NCBI GenBank assembly: GCA_012518475.1
Contig: JAAYSB010000245.1
Span: 1-19,892, forward strand
Direction of reading: 5' to 3'
Source: Intrasporangiaceae bacterium
GTDB lineage: Bacteria; Actinomycetota; Actinomycetes; Actinomycetales; Dermatophilaceae
Length of the DNA: 19,892 bases
Below, piece by piece: positions 14,502 through 19,892 of this stretch. The notes beneath the pieces are model-generated. The model worked only from the letters and a program-made list of their open reading frames with translations, made no database searches and was not told the origin of the DNA. Each line of letters starts with the position of its first letter. The first letter of the stretch is position 1. A program made the position numbers and the translations under genes.

Positions 14502-15739
14502 CCCAGCCGATCACGTCGCGCGCGCAGGTGCGCGATCTCGGCGTCATTGCGGCACAAGGAGATTGCGCGGGTGTATGCCTCGCGCGCCTCGGCGGGACAG
14601 CCCGACCTGTTCAGCAGCTCGGCGCGCACCGCCCACACCCGGTGGCTGTTCGGATGATCCACGGCGTCGAGCGCCTCGAGACCCGCCTCGGGGCCATCGG
14701 CCTCGCCGACCGCGACCGCCCGTGCCAGCGCCGCAGCGGGAGAGGGGTCGAGCCGAAGCAGGAGGTCGTAGCCCTGCACGATGCGCTCCCAGCGTGTCTC
14801 GGCAGCGCTGGCGGCGGTCGCATGCTCGGCGGCGATACGCGCCTGGAGCGCATAGCTCGCTGTCGCCTGCCGGAGCGGCCCGGACAACGATGGAGAGGCG
14901 AGCAGCCCGACCGCCTCCTCGATCTCGTCGTGGCGCCAACGGCTCCGGTCCTGGTCGGGCAGCAGGACGATCCGGCCGTCCGGGGCGACCCGCGCGTCGC
15001 GGCGGGAGTGCTGGAGGAGCATGAGGGCGAGCAGAGGGGTGAGAATGGGGTCGTCGACGAGACCTCGAGCGAGGCGCACAAGGCGGATCGCCTCTCCGGC
15101 CAGCTCGGTCCGCACCGGATCCGGGCCGCTGCTCGGCGCATACCCCGCGGTGAAGGCGAGATAGGCGGTTCGCGCGACGGACTCGAGCCGCTCGGGCAGG
15201 AAGGCCGCGGAGGGAACGGCGAAGGGGATGCCCGCAGCCACGATCTTCCGCTTGGCTCGGGTGAGCCGGGCCGCCATCGTCGCCTCCTGGACGAGGAAGA
15301 GCCGAGCGATGTCGTGCGTGCTCACGCCGAGGACGAGCCGCAGGCTGAGGGCGCTGGCAGCCTCGGGCGAGAGGGCAGGATGATTGCACATGAGGATCAG
15401 CCGCAGCACATCGTCCTCGACGGCCTCCTCGTCATCCACCACGGCGTCGGCGGGAGCCGCGGAGGTGGACTCCCGGCGCCGCTCCTCCACGACAAGGAGC
15501 GGCATCCGTCGCGTGTGCATGGCCTCGGCCCGGAGTCGGTCGAGAATCCTGCGCCGGGCGACCGCATGGACCCACCCGGCCGGACGATCTGGTGCCCCGT
15601 CGCGGGACCAGCTCTCCGCAGCCGCTGCGACCGCGTCACCGAGCCCGTCCTCGACGAGGTCGAGCCGTCGGAACCGCGCGAGGAGCAGGGCCGTGAGGCG
15701 ACCCCACTCCTCGCGCACGACGTGCTCGAGGGGATCCAT
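14498..15739 (-). CDS. ECF42-type RNA polymerase sigma factor with C-terminal extension
   Basis: This 413-residue protein is about twice a plain ECF sigma factor. Region sigma-2 covers about residues 1-80 (VEDGLGDAVAAAAESW, then PAGWVHAVARRRILDRLR). Sigma-4 covers about 105-166, containing CNHPALSPEAASALSLRL and the DNA-binding helix EATMAARLTRAKRKI. A DUF6596-type region (about 185-285) and an alpha-helical TPR-like tail (about 300-413) follow. This architecture and the adjacent DGPF gene define the ECF42 group; no anti-sigma factor is expected, and the C-terminal extension is thought to control activity. The gene lies 11 bp downstream of the DGPF gene in one transcript. A GGAGG lies about 16 nt before its ATG, which is rather distant. 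The inducing signal is not known from sequence. Confidence 0.93.
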   Translation of the reverse strand: MDPLEHVVREEWGRLTALLLARFRRLDLVEDGLGDAVAAAAESWSRDGAPDRPAGWVHAVARRRILDRLRAEAMHTRRMPLLVVEERRRESTSAAPADAVVDDEEAVEDDVLRLILMCNHPALSPEAASALSLRLVLGVSTHDIARLFLVQEATMAARLTRAKRKIVAAGIPFAVPSAAFLPERLESVARTAYLAFTAGYAPSSGPDPVRTELAGEAIRLVRLARGLVDDPILTPLLALMLLQHSRRDARVAPDGRIVLLPDQDRSRWRHDEIEEAVGLLASPSLSGPLRQATASYALQARIAAEHATAASAAETRWERIVQGYDLLLRLDPSPAAALARAVAVGEADGPEAGLEALDAVDHPNSHRVWAVRAELLNRSGCPAEAREAYTRAISLCRNDAEIAHLRARRDRLG

Positions 15740-15750
15740 CGGCGTGGAGA

Positions 15751-16104
15751 TCAGCCCTCCTGGCCGACCGGGCGGATCTCGATGTCGTAGGGCGGCAGCG
15801 TCCTCACGAGGTCGAGGACCGTGTCGAGATCAGGCGCCTCGAGGAGGAAGAAGCCGCCGAGCTGCTCGACAGCCTCCGCGAAGGGGCCGTCGGTGACCGT
15901 CACCTCCCCTCCCCGGGTGCGAACGGTCGTGGCCGTCTCGCCCGTGTCGAGAGCCTCGGCGCTGATGATGTGCACCCCGTCGCGGGCGTTGCAGGCCTCG
16001 TCGAAGGCGTAGTGCATCTCCATGAGCTCCTCCTGGCGCGCAGGGTCCAGCTCGTCCCAGGGGGGCATCTCACCCATACTCATGAGCAGGATCACGTACT
16101 TCAT
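15751..16104 (-). CDS. YciI-family DGPF-domain protein, ECF42 partner
   Basis: This 117-residue single-domain protein has the YCII-related fold (dimeric alpha/beta). It begins MKYVILLMSMGE and carries the hallmark DGPF motif at residues 72-75 (VTVTDGPFAEAVEQLGGFFLLEA). DGPF proteins are the usual neighbours and known targets of ECF42 sigma factors; their biochemical role is unclear. The ATG is supported by a strong AGGAAGG site about 9 nt upstream. It is the first gene of a two-gene operon with the sigma factor, preceded by a promoter that fits the ECF42 consensus, so both are probably under control of the sigma factor itself. Confidence 0.93.
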   Translation of the reverse strand: MKYVILLMSMGEMPPWDELDPARQEELMEMHYAFDEACNARDGVHIISAEALDTGETATTVRTRGGEVTVTDGPFAEAVEQLGGFFLLEAPDLDTVLDLVRTLPPYDIEIRPVGQEG

Positions 16105-16159
16105 GACGCTTGCCTTCCTTCCGTTCCGGTGAGGTCGCGCGGTGCGATCTCACCACGAT

Positions 16160-16186
16160 GACGGACGAGGATCCCCGGAATCGACA
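16160..16186 (-). promoter_or_regulatory. Putative ECF42-dependent promoter of the DGPF / sigma operon
   Basis: On the minus strand TGTCGA (16186-16181) is followed after 17 bp by CGTC (16163-16160). As I recall, ECF42 promoters described in Streptomyces have TGTCGA at -35 and CGA/TC at -10. The start of transcription would be near 16153, about 49 nt before the ATG. The element lies between the DGPF gene and the end of the upstream SDR gene. Confidence 0.6.
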
Positions 16187-16238
16187 CCCGCGACAAGAAC
16201 TCTCGGCACTTTTCCGGAAGGCCGCTCGCGATCAGGCT

Positions 16239-17036
16239 CTACTGATTCGACTCGACCTTCTGCTGGAGCCGGTTCATCCCGCCGATCCACGCGTCGGTGT
16301 CGTGGGCCCGGGCACGGTAGTACTCCCGGACCTCGGTGTGGGGGAGGACGAGGAAGCGGCCCTCCTGCATCGCCTCCCAGGTCGCGTCGGCGACCTCCTC
16401 GGGCGTGAGGACCCGGTCCCGGCCGAGGACCGACTGGAGCTCGCCTGCACGCTCGAGCATGGAGGTCTGGACGCCTTGCGGGCAGACGGTGTGGACCCGG
16501 ACGCCCCGGTGGCGGTAGGTCACTGAGAGCCACTCGGCGAAGGCGACGGCCCCGTGCTTGGAGACCGAGTAGGCCGGTGCTCCGATCATCGTGAGCAGCC
16601 CCGCAGCCGAGGCGGTGGACACGAACCAGCCCTCGCCGCGCTCGACCCAGCCGGGCACGAGCAGACGGGCGGCCCGGACGTGGGCCATGACATTGACGTC
16701 CCAGGAGGTGGCCCAGGCCTCTTCGGTGGACTCGAGGCCGGTGCCGAGGTCGACGCCGGCGTTGGCGAACCACGCGTCGATCGGACCGACCTCCTCCTGG
16801 ACCGTCTCGACGAGTGCGGCCACGCCCTCCTCGGTCGCGGCGTCGCCGGCGGCGAGGGTCGCGCCGAGATCGGCCGCGACGGCATGGGCGCGCTCGGCGT
16901 CGATGTCGGAGATGACGACCCGGGCTCCGAGCGAGGCCATCTTCCCAGCGAGGGCTGCGCCGATCCCACCGGCCGCCCCGGTGACGACGACGACCTTGTC
17001 CTGCATCGACAGCTCCGGCATCTGCTGGTCGCTCAT
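16239..17036 (-). CDS. Short-chain dehydrogenase/reductase (SDR), NAD-type
   Basis: This 265-residue classical SDR is a cytosolic oxidoreductase acting on an alcohol/ketone pair. The cofactor loop TGAAGGIG is at 19-26. D44 at the end of the second strand (VISDID) suggests NAD rather than NADP. The NAG motif is at 92-94, and the active site consists of N115, S143, Y156 and K160 (YSVSK). The first 12 or so residues are a short extension before the fold, and the C-terminus ends in a charged tail. The start lies 3 bp after the stop of the second SDR gene, with GGAGGGG just upstream inside that gene, so the two are co-translated. Substrate is unknown; the nearby acyl-CoA thioesterase hints at acyl or lipid metabolism. 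Confidence 0.9.
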   Translation of the reverse strand: MSDQQMPELSMQDKVVVVTGAAGGIGAALAGKMASLGARVVISDIDAERAHAVAADLGATLAAGDAATEEGVAALVETVQEEVGPIDAWFANAGVDLGTGLESTEEAWATSWDVNVMAHVRAARLLVPGWVERGEGWFVSTASAAGLLTMIGAPAYSVSKHGAVAFAEWLSVTYRHRGVRVHTVCPQGVQTSMLERAGELQSVLGRDRVLTPEEVADATWEAMQEGRFLVLPHTEVREYYRARAHDTDAWIGGMNRLQQKVESNQ

Positions 17037-17039
17037 GGC

Positions 17040-17789
17040 TCAGACCCCTCCCCGCAACAGCACGCCGCCGTCGATGGTCAGGGTCTGACCGGTCATCCAG
17101 CCGGCGTCGTTGCTGAGGAGGAAGGCGACGACGCTGCCGATGTCGTCCGGGACACCGAGCCGCTTGAGCGGATAGGCCTTGGAGACCTCGTCCTCGCGGC
17201 CTTCGTAGAGAGCGGTGGCGAACTTCGTCTTGACGACGGCTGGTGCGACGGCGTTGACGCGGATGGTCGGGCCGAGCTCGACAGCGAGCTCCTCGGTGAG
17301 GTGGATCAGGGCGGCCTTGCTCACGCCGTAGAACGCGATGCCTGGCGCGGGGCGCTTCCCGGCGACGCTGGCGACGTTGACGATGGCGCCGCCGTTCTCC
17401 TTCATCCACGCGGCGTGGGCGCGCTGCACCCAGGACAGGGCTGCGACGACGTTGACGTCCATGATCTTGCGGGCCGCGTCCAGGTCGAGCTCGGTCAGCG
17501 GGCCGTAGGCCGGGTTGATCCCCGTGTTGTTGACGAGGAAGTCGAGCCGACCCCACTCGCCGATGACCCGCTCGATGACCTCCTGCTGGTGATCGCCGTC
17601 CCCGGCGTTCCCAGCGACGGCGATGGCGCGGTCCCCGAGCTGGGCGACCGCCTCCTCGAGTGCCTCCGGCTTGCGGGCCGTGATCGCGACCCGAGCGCCG
17701 TCGGCCACGAGCCGCTGCGCGATGGCCAGTCCGATCCCTCGGCTCGCGCCGGTGACGATGGCTGTCTGTCCCTCGAAACGTCCGCTCAT
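17040..17789 (-). CDS. SDR family oxidoreductase, FabG-like, NADP-type
   Basis: This 249-residue classical SDR resembles 3-oxoacyl-ACP reductases. TGASRGIG is at 13-20, and R17 with R39 (TARK) indicates NADP(H). The active site has N113, S141, Y154 and K158 (YGVSK), and the C-terminus reads WMTGQTLTIDGGVLL, typical of FabG-like enzymes. The common NNAG is NNTG here (87-90), a mild variant. The ATG at 17789 is preferred; a GTG two codons earlier (17795) is possible. There is no good Shine-Dalgarno site, but TAGACA lies 6 nt before the ATG, a weak leaderless promoter. The BtuF-like gene ends 35 bp upstream, so read-through from that operon is also likely. Physiological substrate is unknown. Confidence 0.9.
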   Translation of the reverse strand: MSGRFEGQTAIVTGASRGIGLAIAQRLVADGARVAITARKPEALEEAVAQLGDRAIAVAGNAGDGDHQQEVIERVIGEWGRLDFLVNNTGINPAYGPLTELDLDAARKIMDVNVVAALSWVQRAHAAWMKENGGAIVNVASVAGKRPAPGIAFYGVSKAALIHLTEELAVELGPTIRVNAVAPAVVKTKFATALYEGREDEVSKAYPLKRLGVPDDIGSVVAFLLSNDAGWMTGQTLTIDGGVLLRGGV

Positions 17790-17824
17790 GGTCACTGTCT
17801 AGCAGAGAGCGGGTATGCGGTGGC

Positions 17825-18616
17825 TCAGCGGTCCGCCAGCTCGCCCGCGAGGGAGTCCAGAACGCCCCTGGCCTCGATGAGAGAGGGGCCGTACCAGGTG
17901 AGCAGGCGCCCGCTCACCAGACGGGTCGGTGCCTGCACGAAGGCTTCCGGTCCGTCCTCGGGGGTGAAGACGTAGGGCTCGTCCGGAAGCAGGACAGCGT
18001 CCACGGGAGCGCGGTCGATGGCGCCGACCTCGAGTGTCGGATAGCGCTCGGCGTGAGCACCGAAGACGTTGTCCAGGCCGACGTGGGCGAGCAGGTCGGT
18101 GGTGAAGTTCCGGGACCCGACGACCATCCACGGGTCCCGCCAGATGGGGACCGCGACACGGGCGACCGGAGCGGGGCTGCGTCGCGACCACAGCCGCATG
18201 ACGGAGCCGAGCCACGGCGGGATCCCCCACTGGAGGGCGACCTCGAAGAGGCGCTCCATCCCCGAGATCGCCTCGAGGACGTCCTCGACGAGGGTGACCC
18301 ACACGGTGACACCGGCATCGCGAAGTCGGTGCACGTCGAGCTCGCGGTTCTCCTCCTTGTTCGCGATGACGAGCAGCGGGGCACTCGAGGCCTGAGCGAT
18401 CTCCACGATCTGGTGGACGTTGGGGTTCTTCGTCCCCCGCACGCGGATCACGTCGAGATCCGCCGGATGGGTGCACCAGTCGGTGGCGCCGACAAGGGCC
18501 GCCGGCCTGGTGGCGGCGATGGCCTCGGTGAGGGAGGGGACGAGCGAGATGACGCGTGTCACCGGCCCGTCGGGCAGCCGGCACACGGTTCCGAGGTCGT
18601 CCGCGATCTTGCGCAT
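17825..18616 (-). CDS. Cytosolic BtuF-like helical-backbone metal/cobalamin receptor protein
   Basis: This 263-residue protein has the fold of periplasmic binding proteins for cobalamin and iron-siderophores. The first strand RVISLVPSLTEAIAA (21-35) and LVGATDWCTHP (41-51), followed by RVRGTKNPN, are the family's ligand-site region. The usual second lobe begins after the long helix near residue 150. No signal peptide, lipobox or membrane segment precedes the fold, unlike true BtuF, and no permease or ATPase lies nearby. It therefore probably works in the cytoplasm on an unknown ligand. The ATG at 18616 is chosen because it lies 10 bp after the thioesterase stop and the fold begins soon after; an ATG at 18661 would overlap the upstream gene by 35 bp. 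It is the second gene of the minus-strand operon. Confidence 0.8.
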   Translation of the reverse strand: MRKIADDLGTVCRLPDGPVTRVISLVPSLTEAIAATRPAALVGATDWCTHPADLDVIRVRGTKNPNVHQIVEIAQASSAPLLVIANKEENRELDVHRLRDAGVTVWVTLVEDVLEAISGMERLFEVALQWGIPPWLGSVMRLWSRRSPAPVARVAVPIWRDPWMVVGSRNFTTDLLAHVGLDNVFGAHAERYPTLEVGAIDRAPVDAVLLPDEPYVFTPEDGPEAFVQAPTRLVSGRLLTWYGPSLIEARGVLDSLAGELADR

Positions 18617-18626
18617 CCGCTCGACG

Positions 18627-19148
18627 CTAACCGTTGTTCGGGCGCAGGGCCATGGCCCCACTCAGCGGCGGCTCCCACTCCAGTGCCCGGTCCACCTCAA
18701 GCTGGGCATCGATCGCGGCGGCGACCTCCGTCGTGAACGTCGACAGCCGACGGGTGGCCAGGTCCACGCACAGGCTCACCGCCTCGTGGGTGTTCGCGAC
18801 CTCGCCTCGGGTCCGGTTGACGAGGAACTGGAGAGAGTGCAGCCCCTTGTCCGTCCGGTCGATGATGCGCACATGGACGCTGACCTCGTCGCCGGCGTGG
18901 ACCTCGTTGCGATAGACGATGTGGTGCTCCACGTCGAACGTCGTCGGCCCGCCTGCTCGGGCGTTGTCCTCCGACATCCCGACCTCGGCGAAGTACGCCC
19001 AGCCGCCGTCACTGTGCAGCTGCATGTAGCGGGCGATGTTCATGTGACCGTTGCCGTCGATGAACTCGGCGGGCACGACGACGGAGTACCGGCTCGGCAG
19101 GGCGAGCACCTGGTCGAGGGTCGGGAACGGGTGAGGTGAGCGAGGCAT
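18627..19148 (-). CDS. Hotdog-fold acyl-CoA thioesterase (4HBT / YbgC-like)
   Basis: This 173-residue single hotdog domain is the size of 4-hydroxybenzoyl-CoA thioesterase relatives. The active-site loop has the form D-x-N-G-H-M-N (D31, H35, N37 in FIDGNGHMNIARYMQLHSDGG). The strands FDVEHHIVYRNEVHAGDEVSV and the later LQFLVNRTRGEVANTHEAVSLCVD fit the family. It should hydrolyse an acyl-CoA thioester, chain unknown. The ATG at 19148 is preferred; a GTG at 19157 is possible. No good Shine-Dalgarno site is seen; CAGAGT 7 nt before the ATG is a weak leaderless -10. It is divergent from aroQ across a 40-bp spacer and leads the operon with the BtuF-like and SDR genes. Confidence 0.88.
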   Translation of the reverse strand: MPRSPHPFPTLDQVLALPSRYSVVVPAEFIDGNGHMNIARYMQLHSDGGWAYFAEVGMSEDNARAGGPTTFDVEHHIVYRNEVHAGDEVSVHVRIIDRTDKGLHSLQFLVNRTRGEVANTHEAVSLCVDLATRRLSTFTTEVAAAIDAQLEVDRALEWEPPLSGAMALRPNNG

Positions 19149-19163
19149 ACCGATCACTCTGTC

Positions 19164-19177
19164 AGGTCCGGCGACCT
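19164..19177. promoter_or_regulatory. Inverted repeat AGGTC-CGGC-GACCT in the aroQ / thioesterase spacer
   Basis: A perfect 5-4-5 inverted repeat sits in the 40-bp divergent spacer. Its last base is the first base of the aroQ -10 box, so a bound protein would block both promoters. It could equally be chance in GC-rich DNA. Confidence 0.35.
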
Positions 19178-19182
19178 ACATT
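19177..19182 (+). promoter_or_regulatory. Putative -10 box (TACATT) giving a leaderless aroQ mRNA
   Basis: TACATT fits TANNNT and ends 6 nt before the aroQ ATG at 19189, which places transcription start on the A of the start codon. No Shine-Dalgarno site is present in the short spacer. Confidence 0.55.
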
Positions 19183-19188
19183 GGTGCC

Positions 19189-19653
19189 ATGGCGGACAAG
19201 TCTCGACCCACGATCGTGGTCCTCAACGGTCCCAACCTCAATCTCCTCGGGGAGCGGGAGCCGGAGAAGTACGGCCGGGCGACGCTCGCCGACGTCGAGC
19301 GCATGTGCCTGGAGTGCGCCGAGCGGGGCGGGCACGACCTCGACTTCCGGCAGACCAACCACGAGGGCGTGATGATCGACTGGATCCACGAGGTCCGGCA
19401 CAGCGCGGACGGGGTCGTTATCAACGCCGGCGGATGGACGCATACCTCTGTGGCGATCCGGGACGCCCTGGCCAACGTCGAGGGCACGGTCGTCGAGGTG
19501 CACATCACCGACATCCACGCCCGCGAGGAGTTCCGGCACTTCTCGTACATCACCGATGTCGCCGACGCTGCGATCGTCGGGCACGGCGTGCGCGGGTACT
19601 GCGAGGCGATCGACCTCATCGTCAGCCGGGAGGGCGAGCCCAGGCACGGCTGA
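19189..19653 (+). CDS. aroQ: Type II 3-dehydroquinate dehydratase
   Basis: This 154-residue enzyme catalyses 3-dehydroquinate to 3-dehydroshikimate (shikimate pathway, or reversible use in quinate catabolism) as a cytosolic dodecamer. The catalytic set is complete, at a constant offset of four from the M. tuberculosis numbering: N16 in LNGPNLNLLG, R23 and the base Y28 in the mobile lid REPEKYG, N79 and H85 in INAGGWTHTS, H105 in VEVHITD, and R116 in EFRH. NAGGW replaces the commoner NPGA/GY or NAGGL, and REEFRHFS replaces REPFRHHS; both are conservative. No other aro genes are nearby, so a biosynthetic or catabolic role cannot be assigned by context. The start is set by the leaderless -10 box. 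Confidence 0.95.
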   Translation: MADKSRPTIVVLNGPNLNLLGEREPEKYGRATLADVERMCLECAERGGHDLDFRQTNHEGVMIDWIHEVRHSADGVVINAGGWTHTSVAIRDALANVEGTVVEVHITDIHAREEFRHFSYITDVADAAIVGHGVRGYCEAIDLIVSREGEPRHG

Positions 19654-19708
19654 GCGTGGGCCCAGCGTGGCCGCCCTCGCCGATTTCATCCGGACCGCCC
19701 CGCTCGTG

Positions 19709-19714
19709 TACTCT
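19709..19714 (+). promoter_or_regulatory. Putative -10 box (TACTCT) of the tRNA-Thr transcript
   Basis: TACTCT matches TANNNT about 31 nt before the tRNA. TTCATC at 19685-19690, 18 bp upstream, is a weak -35. Transcription would start near 19721, giving a leader of about 25 nt. Confidence 0.45.
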
Positions 19715-19722
19715 CGTGCGGC

Positions 19723-19743
19723 GCCCGAAAAACACCATCGGGC
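19723..19743 (+). repeat. Inverted repeat GCCCGA / TCGGGC in the tRNA leader
   Basis: GCCCGA (19723-19728) and TCGGGC (19738-19743) can form a 6-bp stem with a 9-nt A/C-rich loop ending 2 nt before the mature tRNA-Thr. It may help 5' processing of the precursor. Confidence 0.4.
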
Positions 19744-19745
19744 AC

Positions 19746-19818
19746 GCCCCCTTAGCTCAGTCGGCAGAGCGTTTCCATGGTAAGGAAAAGGTCGTCGGTT
19801 CGATTCCGACAGGGGGCT
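19746..19818 (+). tRNA. tRNA-Thr, anticodon GGT
   Basis: A 73-nt cloverleaf is complete. The acceptor GCCCCCT pairs with AGGGGGC, the D arm is GCTC/GAGC, the anticodon stem is TTTCC/GGAAA with loop ATGGTAA, and the T arm is GTCGG-TTCGATT-CCGAC. The anticodon is GGT at 19779-19781, reading ACC and ACT. The discriminator is T and no CCA is encoded in full. Confidence 0.96.
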
Positions 19819-19865
19819 CCGGTCCGCCGGGCTCATGTCATGCGCATCCGAGCCCATGGGCCTGC

Positions 19866-19892
19866 GGCGGGATAGCTCAGCTGGTTAGAGCG
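19866..19892 (+). tRNA. 5' part of a second tRNA, cut by the window end
   Basis: GGCGGGA (acceptor), TA, GCTC, the D loop and GAGC are visible, then the window ends before the anticodon. In many actinobacteria a tRNA-Met (CAT) gene follows tRNA-Thr (GGT) ahead of rpmG, so that is the likely identity, but the anticodon is not in view. Confidence 0.8.

Noticed and set aside
14498..15739. Reading the sigma factor as a plain ECF factor with a separate C-terminal gene
   Set aside because: The frame is continuous through the DUF6596-type region and helical tail, which is the normal ECF42 architecture. There is no frameshift or internal stop.
16554..17975. 473-codon plus-strand frame opposite the SDR genes
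   Set aside because: It is the antisense shadow of two clear SDR genes: low-complexity Gly/Asp/Arg composition and no recognisable motif.
17825..18661. Upstream ATG (18661) for the BtuF-like gene adding a leader
   Set aside because: The extra 15 residues are not a signal peptide, overlap the thioesterase gene and precede a poor ribosome site. The ATG at 18616 fits the operon spacing better.
19189..19653. Unusual substitutions in aroQ (NAGGW, REEFRHFS) as a sign of altered function
   Set aside because: All catalytic residues (N16, R23, Y28, N79, H85, H105, R116) are present, and the changes are at tolerant positions.
1..19892. Mobile elements, phage genes, CRISPR arrays, toxin-antitoxin or defence islands
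   Set aside because: No transposase, integrase, terminal inverted repeats, regular spaced repeats or defence-type domains were seen on either strand. Gene content and base composition look uniformly chromosomal.

Overview
The window is high-GC, densely packed DNA from an actinomycete (Actinomycetota). A Micrococcales / Intrasporangiaceae-like genus is my best guess, from overall protein style only. Supporting signs are the GC-biased third codon positions, frequent GTG starts, ATGA/GTGA gene overlaps, TANNNT -10 boxes 6-7 nt before start codons (leaderless mRNAs), an ECF42-type sigma factor with its DGPF partner, and an aroQ / tRNA-Thr / second tRNA arrangement.

Region 1 (1-6036, + strand) is the distal half of a complex I operon: the end of nuoI, then nuoJ, nuoK, nuoL, nuoM and nuoN. 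All are translationally coupled by 1-4 bp overlaps. The proton-pumping antiporter-like subunits keep their key Glu and Lys residues, but several family motifs deviate from textbook complex I. This may therefore be the second, divergent nuo set known from some actinobacteria. The upstream genes that would settle it lie outside the window.

Region 2 (6114-10862, + strand) holds htpX, a membrane zinc protease, followed by two overlapping ABC exporter half-transporters. Their motifs show a classic asymmetric heterodimer with one degenerate and one consensus ATPase site.

Region 3 (10951-14501) has a minus-strand NodS-like SAM methyltransferase that is divergent from pepN (aminopeptidase N). The methyltransferase starts with about 64 residues that look like the N-terminus of a large-subunit (KatE-type) catalase. 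This apparent gene fusion is the most unusual item in the window.

Region 4 (14498-16186, minus) is an ECF42 sigma factor gene downstream of its YciI/DGPF partner. A near-consensus ECF42 promoter stands in front of the pair, so the locus should be autoregulated.

Region 5 (16239-19148, minus) is a likely operon of a hotdog thioesterase, a cytosolic BtuF-like metal/cobalamin-receptor protein and two short-chain dehydrogenases.

Region 6 (19177-19892, +) is aroQ (type II 3-dehydroquinase) with a leaderless promoter, then tRNA-Thr(GGT) and the 5' part of a second tRNA cut by the window end. No insertion sequences, phage genes, CRISPR arrays or defence systems are visible, and no gap between genes exceeds about 180 bp. 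Most of the window is ordinary housekeeping content.
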